The notes under the pieces are model-generated. The model was not told the DNA's origin. It ran no database searches and saw only the letters and a list, made by a program, of their open reading frames with translations. From an uncultured Phocaeicola sp. (GTDB lineage: Bacteria > Bacteroidota > Bacteroidia > Bacteroidales > Bacteroidaceae): 64,000 nt of DNA. This document shows, one piece after another, positions 24,984-33,655 of the stretch. The position numbers and the translations under genes are program-made. Where the stretch lies: the NCBI GenBank assembly GCA_944320855.1, contig CALUJF010000011.1:1-64000 (forward strand), in the 5' to 3' direction. Positions within the stretch are counted from its first letter, which is position 1. Each line of letters opens with the position of its first letter.

Positions 24984-25638
24984 AATTTATCTGTTCAAAA
25001 TATTTTATGGCTTCTTCTATACAATACCATTTTGTGACTGTAGAAGCGTTATTTACACTGGCTTGTGATATACCTAATTTCTTGGCTATGTCTGCCTCTT
25101 TGAAACCAAGCAATTTATAGTAAACGACTTCACTTTGGCGCACAGTCATATCATTTAATATGGCATCGGTCAATAGTGCTATAGTTTGTAAAGGGGCAGA
25201 TAATTGCTCTTTACTTGCATGAACAGACATTGTTCCCTTATTCAGGGAACTCATTTCCTCAAGTGCACGTCCTGACAGATATATGGCCTCACCATCCCAA
25301 ATACCTTGTTCTGTATTCACTATTCTCATACCTCCGATACCAATGGCCATACGTATTCCGTATGTATGGAATTTTTTTGTCTTTTCATTCTTAGCTGTGG
25401 AAAAAGATTTGATGCAGGATTTGATTATAAAGGCTATCCGGAATACGTTTGATACATTTTGCATTACACACTCTATATAGTCCCCTTTTATTTGGCGACC
25501 TTCAAAATCAGGATAACTCACTTTTAGCAAACCAAATAATGATTCTATCCTTTGCTTTAATCCTATAGTTTCATTCACAGACAAGGAAGTGGATGCTACT
25601 ATATCCGCTGAAATTGTTGCAAACATATTATTGTCCAT
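24967..25638 (-). CDS. SatD-like protein: cyclase-fold domain plus helix-turn-helix
   Basis: This 223-residue protein looks like a class III nucleotidyl-cyclase-fold domain followed by a DNA-binding domain. Residues 11-17 (A-D-I-V-A-S-T) carry the first metal aspartate D12. K51-G-D53 matches the second metal site and purine-contacting lysine, and R96-M-A-I-G-I-G-G-M follows. In D-G-E-A-I-Y-L-S-G-R the transition-state arginine (R124) is kept but the usual asparagine is Y120, so activity is uncertain. Residues 155-190 form a helix-turn-helix (D-I-A-K-K-L-G-I-S-Q-A-S-V). It is annotated SatD-like by family. It may sense or make a nucleotide signal for the overlapping DUF3307 membrane protein. 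Paired dyads lie upstream. Confidence 0.82.
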   Translation of the reverse strand: MDNNMFATISADIVASTSLSVNETIGLKQRIESLFGLLKVSYPDFEGRQIKGDYIECVMQNVSNVFRIAFIIKSCIKSFSTAKNEKTKKFHTYGIRMAIGIGGMRIVNTEQGIWDGEAIYLSGRALEEMSSLNKGTMSVHASKEQLSAPLQTIALLTDAILNDMTVRQSEVVYYKLLGFKEADIAKKLGISQASVNNASTVTKWYCIEEAIKYFEQINFEEYE

Positions 25639-25649
25639 TAATTTGATAA

Positions 25650-25657
25650 CAAAGATA
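25650..25657 (-). promoter_or_regulatory. Promoter -7 box of the SatD-like/DUF3307 operon
   Basis: The minus strand reads TATCTTTG (TAnnTTTG). A TTG at 25678-25680 is at about -33 spacing. The start codon at 25638 would leave a very short leader. Confidence 0.6.
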
Positions 25658-25681
25658 TGAATTTTCTTTTACCTCACCAAT

Positions 25682-25733
25682 AATTATAGATTAAATAGTC
25701 TATAATTATCAAATATAGATTAACTAACCTATA
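25682..25733. promoter_or_regulatory. Tandem dyad operator upstream of the SatD-like gene
   Basis: AATTATAGA (25682-25690) pairs with TCTATAATT (25699-25707). TATAGATTA (25714-25722) pairs with TAACCTATA (25725-25733). The two dyads share TATAGATTAA and are spaced by about 30 bp (three helical turns), directly upstream of the -33 region. Autoregulation by the helix-turn-helix domain is a natural guess. Confidence 0.6.
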
Positions 25734-25790
25734 ATAATAATTTATATACAATATAACCTATAACCGAGTAGAAAGAAAAAGCGACTAATA

Positions 25791-25845
25791 ATTTAAATGC
25801 TATTCAAACAGCATTTAAACAATATTCAAATTCCATTCGAAAACT
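25791..25845 (+). repeat. Five 11-bp iterated units (ATTYAAA type)
   Basis: Consecutive 11-mers start at 25791, 25802, 25813, 25824 and 25835; each begins ATTT or ATTC, followed by A or GA. A sixth degenerate unit continues to 25856. The array runs into the stop codon (25844-25846) of the exonuclease-helicase fusion. Confidence 0.75.
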
Positions 25846-28800
25846 ATAATGAAAGCACAAAATCTGCCAACAATACCGCAGATTCCTGTTCTTCTTTTGG
25901 AGCATCCTTTGGTTTCCATGCCACTATAAAACGTACTGTTGCAGACTTTACGTCATATCCCCTTTCCTTCCATTCCATCAATGTATATTGCATTTTTTGA
26001 GATAATCTACCTACAGGCTTGTTATTAACGGTTTCATAAAGAGTAAAATCTCTGTAAATCAACGAATCTCCTGATTTCAAGGATAAAACCTCGCGCTTTA
26101 TACCTTTAAAATAGCTCAGAAAGACATCTTTATGTGACAACTGTAGGACTATTTCTTCAGGCATGGAATATTGTTTATCATCAACAGAATATTTGTCAGC
26201 TCCAAGACGGCTGAATAAATCACAGTTGGTGTGTATGTACAATCTGTTTTTGGCACGTGTGATGCCTACATAATAACGGCGCATAAGATTGTCATCTTTG
26301 GTATATCCGCCAGATATCAGCATATAGACATCATCAAACTCACGTCCCTTTGACTTATGGATAGTAGATACCACTACCTCCGCACCTGACAGGTCACAGA
26401 AATCTTCCAACGAAGATTCCATAACAAACTCCCTAAAGTCGTTGAAATATTTGTTTTTATTAGTCTGCTCAAACAATTCCGTACAACGCTTCACGTATGA
26501 CAGACTTTGGCTTCCATTGTATGCGGCAAATGTAGCCTGTTTGGCCTCCTGCCACAAATCATCAGATATCAAAGGACTACTTACACGTTTGGATATATAT
26601 TTCATCAGATACCTCACTTCGGCCATATTGCAGAAAGCGAAACCATCCATCGACTGTATCAACTTGGCACTTATGCCATATCTTCTTAATAAAGCAGTAA
26701 TAATTACCGCCTCCTCATTAGTCTGAGTGAGTACGCACGATGTACCTTCTTTCTTGTTTTGCAGCAGTTTCTCAACCAACGGCTGGTACATATAATCCGA
26801 GACATGACGTGTTACTTCCACCAAACCATTTTCTTCTCTTTTTGAAATGATTGGTGTAGTTTTCATTCTGTTGGAAATATATCCCACGAAACTGTTGGCA
26901 AAGCGAACGGGATGTGAAGCACTTCGGTAGTTCTCTGTCATTTCTATAAATCTGCTTCCCGGCTGTTGCGACATACGGAACATATATCCAGAATCCGAGC
27001 CACGGAACTCGTAGATATTCTGGTCGTCATCACCAACCGCTATCACACGCATATCCTCGTTGTTTGACATAAGAGCTTTTACAAGTGCAAATTCTTCCGC
27101 TCCCATATCCTGTGCCTCATCTATTACAAGAACGGTCTTCCCTATCCTGTTTGGTTCTACATCACCATTGTTTATCATTTCCGCGGCTTTGGCTACAACA
27201 TCCTTTACTTCATCAAGATTGCCTATCCTGCCGAGCAAATCAAAACAATAGGAATGGAATGTCTTTATCTCGACGAAATGTGCGGCATTACCAATCAGTC
27301 CCATAAGCCGTTGCTTGAACTCTGTAGCTGCAGCACGTGAAAATGTAAGCATTAAAAGTTGCTCATGTTTTACATCTTCCATCAGAAGCAGTGAAGCAAG
27401 TTTGTGTACAAGTACGCGCGTTTTACCGCTTCCGGGACCTGCTGCAACTACAATACAGCGTGATTCTTTATCGGATATTATCTCCATCTGACGTTTAGAC
27501 AGTGCACCAAACAACTGCTTATATTTCCCCGGAGTGATATTTCTTTGTATCTCACTCACCCTTTCTCCCTTGAAGTATTTGGTCACGAACTTTCTGTAAT
27601 CCATCTGGAAATAGTCCTGCACATACTGTAATGCGGCATTATAATCTTTTACCATAAGATTGGCATACTCGCCCACTATATGTACCTGCTGTATTTTCTG
27701 CTTATAGAATTCATTAAGCATACGATAATCGTCAATTTTATATCTTGACTTATTATCTTTTATCCTTCTGATGTCCATAGCATTGTACAATACGAGGAAA
27801 CCTCCTTCCAGTTTTAAGGCACCTATCTTAGACAGATAAAGAAGAGCTTCCTCCACATCTTCCAACTGCAGATTCTCAAGTCCTCCGAACAACGATTGCG
27901 GACTGGACTTTATCATATTGTACAATTCCACTACAGAAAATTGAACAGCCTTACTCTGTTTATCCTCCCTTTCAGCCTCAGCCGCCAACTTATAAAGCCA
28001 TTCTACGGCAAAGCGTCCCACTTCAAGCCTTTTCTCAAAACGCTTTAACGTAGATTCCATATCGGCCAGGCGGCGGATTTCCATATTATGAGCCGGATCT
28101 TCTTTCTTGCGTGTATACCCCTTTACAGTGAGAAAATATAGCAATGTACGGATATCTTTCTCTTTAGATGTAGCTATACCTTCTTTTACGGCATTGTCGT
28201 TCAGCTGTTTGCACGATATATGCAATGATTCATCAGGTATATGATTGAGAATATACTGCTCAAGTTTTGCGAATTTTTCAAGAATAAGACGTGACTTGCG
28301 TTCCGAGTCACCGGCATCAAGCAAATAAGCCGATATATCTCTACTGTCGGCCAATATACCTTCCTGACGCATTCTCTCGACAACAGATACCACCTCCCAT
28401 TTGTTCAGTCCAAGAATATCTGCAAGATAATCGACACGTGACTCAGCCTCAGAGTCCTGTGCCTTTGCTATGTTTTTCTGCGAAATAAGAGATTTTATAA
28501 TCCTCACGGCATTCTCTATCTCATCACTTCCGAAAAGTAGAGAAGCAGACAGACGACCACGTGCCTCGTCCATATTTTTTACCGTAATGCCGGTGGCATA
28601 TACATGAGGAACGTTGTTTCCACGTTCAAGATATCCGCTTTGCTCCAATGCTGCCAAAGCCGTCCTCACACGTGTTTCTATGTCAGAAACGGAATCATCC
28701 CATCCTGCCTGTCTTGCAATCTCCAAAGCCGAACAGCACACTCGCATACGCTGTTTTGTCAAGTCTTTTACAGCCTTCCATACTTGCTGTATCTCACTGA

Positions 28801-30715
28801 TACTCAACTTTGTCTGGTTAAGTAATATGAAATGTTTGTCCAGGTCATTGTCACTGTACAGAACGTAACACTTAGCGTCAAGTTGCGGGTCGCGCCCTGC
28901 CCTACCGGCTTCCTGTACATAGTTTTCCAGGGAATCAGATATGTCATAATGTATTACAAGTCCAACATCTTTCTTATCAATGCCCATACCGAATGCGGAT
29001 GTAGCCACAATTATACGCACCTGATCGTTCATGAAAGCATCCTGGTTGGCTATCTTCTCATCCGAATCCATCTTTCCATTGAATGGCAAAGCCTTAAAAC
29101 CGTCACGTGACAGTCTGACAGCAAGGTCTTTCGTTCGCTTGGTACGTGACACATAGACAATAGTAGGACAATCCGTATCAGAAACAAGATGCCTTAGTTT
29201 AAGATATTTATCTTCGTCTGTTTCTGCATATATCACCGAATAGCGCAAATTGGTTCTCGATGCAGAAGAGGCAAAAAGTTCCAAATCAAGGTCCAACGTC
29301 TGCTTGAAATAATCGCAAATATCCTGTACTACTTTCTGTTTGGCCGTAGCGGTAAAACATGAAACAGGAATAGGATTCTTGCACTTCTTCTTTTTCTGAT
29401 ATTCTTTTATAAACTTTCCTATATAAAGATAATCTACTCTGAAATCCTGTCCCCAGGATGAAAAGCAATGTGCCTCGTCTATTACAAACCTTACTACATG
29501 ACGTGACAAAAGAATCTTTTCAATAGTTTTCGAGCGAAGCATTTCAGGCGCTATATACAATAGCGAGGCCTCACCGTTCTGCACACTCTGAATGGACGAT
29601 GCCCTCGTGATTGGGTCGAGCAAACCATTTATAGTAACAGCATCGGTTATACCTCGGTCGGACAGATTGTCTACCTGATCCTTCATCAGCGACTGTAACG
29701 GAGAAATCACTACCGTCAGACCATGAACGATACGCCCTTCCATGAGTGCCGGCAACTGGAATGTAAGTGATTTTCCTCCGCCGGTAGGGAATATTGCCAA
29801 AAGAGATTTACCGTCCACAGCCGCCCTTGCGGCTTTCTCCTGAAGTGGCTCACCGTCGTAGGTTCTGAACTGTTCATAACCGAAAAATGCTTTCAGATTC
29901 TGTACCACATCGAGCTGAGAATTACAATAATCGCAACCTTCAATGCATCTTTTATTACGCAATTCTTTAACTACGTATTCCACCTCCGGGAAATTACGAA
30001 GCACCCATCCGGGCGTAATGGAACGATAATCCGTGGTATCTATAAGAGCCAACGCATATGCCAATTCGCATGGGTAACAATGAATGAACGTTTCAATATC
30101 AGCATGCAGGCATATCTTCTTTGCATAAAGACACTTTATCACTTCGGACAAGACGTCTTCGCCCAAATACTCTGCACCAACCATACTGAGGAAGCCTTCA
30201 AACTCCTCTTTACCTCTCAAGAGTGATGCAAACATTTTTTGCCTTTCATCCGGAAGTGATTTCCAGCGCGATATCTCATCAAATAGCAAATCCTTGGCTT
30301 TTTCGCAATCGTTTACGGGATTGTTCAATTGGTCGTTAATCAGTTTATCATCTTTTATAAGTCTATGATAAGGACGTTCAGGAAACAATAATGGAGAAAC
30401 GTAGAGGGTATCAACCAAAAGCCAACGGCAAGGTTCTTCTTTGAAGAGATATTTCGCATCGTGATGAATTATATTATGTCCACACAGATAATCCACATCG
30501 GAAAGGAACTGCAACAATTCCTGTTTCGCAGCCTTATGGAAAACCGCATCATCATATCTGAGAGCACCAATATCATGTATGACGCGGTCTTTCACACCGA
30601 CCTCCAAGTCTATGAAAGCATAACGCGATGAATCATACGACACATTCCTTTCGCCGACAACGCCTTTTACATTGCCGGTATCTTTAATTCCCATTAGACG
30701 GCTCCAGATTGACAT
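25844..30715 (-). CDS. Giant exonuclease-RecQ-UvrD helicase fusion
   Basis: This is a 1623-residue fusion of three DNA-processing modules. Near residue 34, F-I-D-L-E-V and near 75 C-G-H-N-I-I-H-H-D, then N-D-C-E-K-A, form a DnaQ-like DEDD 3'-5' exonuclease. A RecQ-type SF2 helicase follows: F-P-T-G-G-G-K-S near 310, V-I-D-E-A-H-C near 413, and the Q-E-A-G-R-A-G-R-D motif VI. From about 1085 an SF1 UvrD/Rep helicase has A-A-G-P-G-S-G-K-T, V-I-D-E-A-Q-D near 1200, T-I-H-K-S-K-G-R-E-F-D near 1455 and Y-V-G-I-T-R-A-K near 1488. I used the ATG at 30715; a TTG five codons upstream is possible. The gene follows an AAA/DUF234 ATPase by 31 bp. Chromosomal repair or phage defence are both possible. Confidence 0.92.
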   Translation of the reverse strand: MSIWSRLMGIKDTGNVKGVVGERNVSYDSSRYAFIDLEVGVKDRVIHDIGALRYDDAVFHKAAKQELLQFLSDVDYLCGHNIIHHDAKYLFKEEPCRWLLVDTLYVSPLLFPERPYHRLIKDDKLINDQLNNPVNDCEKAKDLLFDEISRWKSLPDERQKMFASLLRGKEEFEGFLSMVGAEYLGEDVLSEVIKCLYAKKICLHADIETFIHCYPCELAYALALIDTTDYRSITPGWVLRNFPEVEYVVKELRNKRCIEGCDYCNSQLDVVQNLKAFFGYEQFRTYDGEPLQEKAARAAVDGKSLLAIFPTGGGKSLTFQLPALMEGRIVHGLTVVISPLQSLMKDQVDNLSDRGITDAVTINGLLDPITRASSIQSVQNGEASLLYIAPEMLRSKTIEKILLSRHVVRFVIDEAHCFSSWGQDFRVDYLYIGKFIKEYQKKKKCKNPIPVSCFTATAKQKVVQDICDYFKQTLDLDLELFASSASRTNLRYSVIYAETDEDKYLKLRHLVSDTDCPTIVYVSRTKRTKDLAVRLSRDGFKALPFNGKMDSDEKIANQDAFMNDQVRIIVATSAFGMGIDKKDVGLVIHYDISDSLENYVQEAGRAGRDPQLDAKCYVLYSDNDLDKHFILLNQTKLSISEIQQVWKAVKDLTKQRMRVCCSALEIARQAGWDDSVSDIETRVRTALAALEQSGYLERGNNVPHVYATGITVKNMDEARGRLSASLLFGSDEIENAVRIIKSLISQKNIAKAQDSEAESRVDYLADILGLNKWEVVSVVERMRQEGILADSRDISAYLLDAGDSERKSRLILEKFAKLEQYILNHIPDESLHISCKQLNDNAVKEGIATSKEKDIRTLLYFLTVKGYTRKKEDPAHNMEIRRLADMESTLKRFEKRLEVGRFAVEWLYKLAAEAEREDKQSKAVQFSVVELYNMIKSSPQSLFGGLENLQLEDVEEALLYLSKIGALKLEGGFLVLYNAMDIRRIKDNKSRYKIDDYRMLNEFYKQKIQQVHIVGEYANLMVKDYNAALQYVQDYFQMDYRKFVTKYFKGERVSEIQRNITPGKYKQLFGALSKRQMEIISDKESRCIVVAAGPGSGKTRVLVHKLASLLLMEDVKHEQLLMLTFSRAAATEFKQRLMGLIGNAAHFVEIKTFHSYCFDLLGRIGNLDEVKDVVAKAAEMINNGDVEPNRIGKTVLVIDEAQDMGAEEFALVKALMSNNEDMRVIAVGDDDQNIYEFRGSDSGYMFRMSQQPGSRFIEMTENYRSASHPVRFANSFVGYISNRMKTTPIISKREENGLVEVTRHVSDYMYQPLVEKLLQNKKEGTSCVLTQTNEEAVIITALLRRYGISAKLIQSMDGFAFCNMAEVRYLMKYISKRVSSPLISDDLWQEAKQATFAAYNGSQSLSYVKRCTELFEQTNKNKYFNDFREFVMESSLEDFCDLSGAEVVVSTIHKSKGREFDDVYMLISGGYTKDDNLMRRYYVGITRAKNRLYIHTNCDLFSRLGADKYSVDDKQYSMPEEIVLQLSHKDVFLSYFKGIKREVLSLKSGDSLIYRDFTLYETVNNKPVGRLSQKMQYTLMEWKERGYDVKSATVRFIVAWKPKDAPKEEQESAVLLADFVLSL

Positions 30716-30746
30716 ATATTCAGATATCAAAAGAATAACACTTATA

Positions 30747-32081
30747 CTACATATCTTTCATCGAAAGATTCCCAAAAGACAAAGAATACTTTTTCAGTTC
30801 CTTATGTTTCATCATAAGGTGGTCTATCTTTTCCTTGAGTACATTCTCCTTGTATCTCTCAGGATTCCTCTTCACTTCATATATCTCAACATTCTTATTA
30901 TCCGCCGTTATCGCTATTATATCAATCTCGCACTGGTTCTCCTTATTTTTCGGATTCCACCAGTTTCCGATAGAACGATAATTCATGCTCTCAACCATCT
31001 TTTGTCTGAAATACCTTTCCAATATGTCACCTGTGTAGGTAGTATAATCATCCGATATTATTTTCCGCAATAAATTCCAGTTACCAATTTCCACTATTGA
31101 TCTGTCCTTGTGAATATATTTAAACCAGAAGCGGAGGAAATTATCAGCAATTTCATAACGGATATTCTTACTGCCCTCTGACGAACCGAAAGGTCTGATT
31201 TTTGAAATCAACGAATAATCTTCCATCAGACGTTTTAGAAAACCTCCTGCGCTTATATTACCAAGTGCAGCCTCTATACCAGCCTGAGTATTTATGCCTG
31301 TAGATATACATCCAAGTATAGAAAAATATGTTCCGTAATCCTTGCCGAACTCCTCAATAAGTATATTTTTCCCCTCGCTGACAAACAATGAATTATCACG
31401 AATCATGTATGAAATCATCGCATCCTTGTCGGTCACTCCATCGTCCATGAAAAGCTCCACATATTTTGGAACACCTCCGGTATATGTATAAAGAGCCAGT
31501 AAATCTTCGCTGGAATAATCCGGCTTGAAATCATTTAGTATCTCTTTTATAGTGTCAATCTTGAACGGGTTCAACTTCAGAAGTGCATCACGTCTTCCAA
31601 ACAAAGGTTCTTTCTTATCCTCAAATATCCTGTTCATCATCCTATAAGCCGAACCACACACCACGAAATTTACAAACGTTTCGTGTCTATATCTGTCCCA
31701 TACATCTTGTATATGGCTGAATATGGCCGAATTCACATAATAGAACTCCTGAAATTCATCTATTACGAGATTGAAATGCTGTGTTTTCCCCGCCTGCATC
31801 AATATTGTAAACAAATTTCTGAAAGAACTTATCTCGTCAGGAATAAAAATATCCAAGACACGCCTTATCTCGTCAGTAAAACGTTTTACTAAAACCGATT
31901 CATTATCTCTCGAAACAAACAAATATACAGTTGTGGAATCTTCAAGTGCACGACGAATAAGACTGGTCTTACCGATTCGTCTTCGTCCGGTAACAACAGT
32001 CATCCTCGAATGATTATTGGCTGAAAGATTTTGTATCCTTCTTAGTTCGGCTATTTCTTCTGTTCTATCATAAAACTTCAT
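30747..32081 (-). CDS. AAA ATPase with C-terminal DUF234 (nuclease-fold) domain
   Basis: This is a 444-residue ATPase of the archaeal/bacterial AAA_2-DUF234 group. Walker A is G-R-R-R-I-G-K-T-S at 32-40. Walker B with L-V-I-D-E-F-Q-E-F lies near 105. Sensor-like V-C-G-S-A-Y-R-M-M follows. The C-terminal DUF234 domain contains E-I-D-I-I-A-I and E-I-Y-E-V-K-R, the E-x-D / E-x-K pattern of the PD-(D/E)XK nuclease fold. It may be a nuclease or a decayed one. It lies directly upstream of the exonuclease-RecQ-UvrD fusion in the same orientation, which suggests a functional unit. Confidence 0.87.
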   Translation of the reverse strand: MKFYDRTEEIAELRRIQNLSANNHSRMTVVTGRRRIGKTSLIRRALEDSTTVYLFVSRDNESVLVKRFTDEIRRVLDIFIPDEISSFRNLFTILMQAGKTQHFNLVIDEFQEFYYVNSAIFSHIQDVWDRYRHETFVNFVVCGSAYRMMNRIFEDKKEPLFGRRDALLKLNPFKIDTIKEILNDFKPDYSSEDLLALYTYTGGVPKYVELFMDDGVTDKDAMISYMIRDNSLFVSEGKNILIEEFGKDYGTYFSILGCISTGINTQAGIEAALGNISAGGFLKRLMEDYSLISKIRPFGSSEGSKNIRYEIADNFLRFWFKYIHKDRSIVEIGNWNLLRKIISDDYTTYTGDILERYFRQKMVESMNYRSIGNWWNPKNKENQCEIDIIAITADNKNVEIYEVKRNPERYKENVLKEKIDHLMMKHKELKKYSLSFGNLSMKDM

Positions 32082-32133
32082 ACAAAATGGATATTTAGCA
32101 ATACAAGTTTCATAAGTTCATATCTTCAGCGTA

Positions 32134-32177
32134 ATGCAGTGAACGCTTTGTGAACATCTTATGAAAGCCCAATAAAC
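32134..32177 (-). repeat. Four 11-bp units, minus orientation
   Basis: Read on the minus strand from 32177, the 11-mers begin GTTTATTG, TTTCATAA, GTTCACAA and GTTCACTG, with no gaps between them. Confidence 0.78.
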
Positions 32178-32200
32178 GGAATATAAGTAAAGATTATATC

Positions 32201-32244
32201 GTTCAATGAGCATTCAGTAGCTGTTCAATACACGTTCAATAAAA
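32201..32244 (+). repeat. Four 11-bp units, plus orientation
   Basis: 11-mers start at 32201, 32212, 32223 and 32234; each begins GTTCA or ATTCA followed by A or G and T. This array points away from the minus-oriented one across a 23-bp spacer. Confidence 0.8.
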
Positions 32245-32383
32245 CATCGTCTCCTATACGATAATTCATTACTGAAACAATCACGAGCAATATAGTAACG
32301 GTGGTTACTGTAACCTGCATTACAAAAATATGGAAAATATTTGTTTTTTCAAAGATTTATATGCTGTAAAAGAATATAAAAGC

Positions 32384-33148
32384 CTACCCCATCGTAAACA
32401 CCCAATGGTCACCGGAACTTTCATTCTCATTATAACAAAATCCTTCCCATTCGAATGACTTTATCTCTTCCGGATTTTCTATACGGTTCTTGAGGATAAA
32501 ACGTGTCATTTCGCCACGACACATCTTGGCATATATAACTACTGTGGAAAGTTTGCCATTCTTATATACCTGGAAATCGGGAGTTATGACTCTGACCTCA
32601 CGGCAGACACGTTTCCAGTCGAAAAGTTCTTTCATTTCATTGCTGGCAAGATTTATCAGAACACCGCCCTGCTTCTTTATCTCAGCTATGAAAAAGTCCG
32701 TAAGTGCAGGTTTCCAGTAATCGAACATACTTATGTTTCCTCTTTCCGGCAGCTTTACGTCACCTTCAAGACGGTAATTTTTTATTACATCAAGCGGACG
32801 CAGAAGTCCGTAAAGGAAAGATGTTATGAAAAGATGCTCTTGCGCATATCTGAAATCGTCATCAGAGAAATCCTTTACTGCAAGGCGTTTGAACACCATT
32901 CCTGTGTACGATAAAATAGCAGGCAGACCTTCATTATCGTCCGAGAAGAAATTGTGATATCTGAAGTAATTCTCGGCTGCAAGCTTGGAATTTATTTTCA
33001 GCAAACGCCCTAACTCCTCACTGCTGAATTGCGATATATCCATTACGTTTTGCCTTGCTTCGTTCAGAAAAAATGGCTGAGTATTAAATGGAACCTTCTG
33101 TTTGCTGTGTGCCGTCATTGTCTTGGCACAGGATATGTATATCATCAT
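32384..33148 (-). CDS. yaaA: Peroxide stress protein YaaA (DUF328)
   Basis: This is a 254-residue protein of the YaaA/DUF328 family, which lowers intracellular iron-dependent damage during peroxide stress and binds DNA in E. coli (family knowledge). The sequence shows the N-terminal I-Y-I-S-C-A-K-T-M and the conserved Y-G-L-L-R-P-L-D near residues 111-118. N-L-A-S-N-E lies near 166, and C-R-G-E-M-T-R with F-E-W-E-G-F follows near the C-terminus. Full length; double ATG start. It lies 33 bp from the next gene upstream and precedes the iteron-bearing gap. Confidence 0.95.
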   Translation of the reverse strand: MMIYISCAKTMTAHSKQKVPFNTQPFFLNEARQNVMDISQFSSEELGRLLKINSKLAAENYFRYHNFFSDDNEGLPAILSYTGMVFKRLAVKDFSDDDFRYAQEHLFITSFLYGLLRPLDVIKNYRLEGDVKLPERGNISMFDYWKPALTDFFIAEIKKQGGVLINLASNEMKELFDWKRVCREVRVITPDFQVYKNGKLSTVVIYAKMCRGEMTRFILKNRIENPEEIKSFEWEGFCYNENESSGDHWVFTMG

Positions 33149-33180
33149 ACGCGAATACAGTTACTGTTTAACGGTAAAAA

Positions 33181-33651
33181 TTACTGACACTCCTTCACTC
33201 CATATATATAATCGGCCCATATACGGGCAGCTGTCTCGACCATCTTCGCGCATGGACGTTTGGCATAATATGCACTGGTCCTTGCCTCAGGAGTAGAAAC
33301 GATAGGTTCTTTCTTAGACAGTCCCAAAAGGTCGGCACAACGCAACGCTCCTGTATCTTCCTTGAACTTTGCAGCCAGTTCCTGAACCAATGCATATGTA
33401 GCAGCCTTACCCTCACGGTCGGCCCCATCAACAGCTCCTTTCTCCAGACCGGCCAGCATAAACATTCCGCAAGCAGCACCACAAGTTTCACGCATACGGC
33501 CAATACCACCACCAAAGGCCGACGACATCTTCAGCGCCTGTTCTGTAGTAAATCCGTACATATCGGCAAATGCAGCCACAACCGACTGCGAACAGTTATA
33601 TCCTTCCTTGAAAAGCGATACAGCCTTTTCTATTCTTTCTTCTTTTGTCAT
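33181..33651 (-). CDS. C_GCAxxG_C_C family protein
   Basis: This is a 156-residue redox-type protein named for its cysteine pattern: C20 in Y-N-C-S-Q-S, then C57-G-A-A-C61-G (G-C-A-x-x-G variant), and two later cysteines (around residues 108 and 133). The cysteines probably bind a metal or cluster; function in vivo is unclear. It lies 4 bp downstream of the dehydrogenase gene, so the two may be co-transcribed. Confidence 0.92.
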   Translation of the reverse strand: MTKEERIEKAVSLFKEGYNCSQSVVAAFADMYGFTTEQALKMSSAFGGGIGRMRETCGAACGMFMLAGLEKGAVDGADREGKAATYALVQELAAKFKEDTGALRCADLLGLSKKEPIVSTPEARTSAYYAKRPCAKMVETAARIWADYIYGVKECQ

Positions 33652-33655
33652 CTTC

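Larger units (their letters stand above)
32082..32383. other. Intergenic region with divergent 11-bp arrays
   Basis: This 302-bp gap between yaaA and the AAA/DUF234 ATPase holds no gene. It carries two sets of 11-bp units in opposite orientation (32134-32177 and 32201-32244), listed separately, and must contain the promoter of the ATPase-helicase unit, which I could not pin down. Confidence 0.7.
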
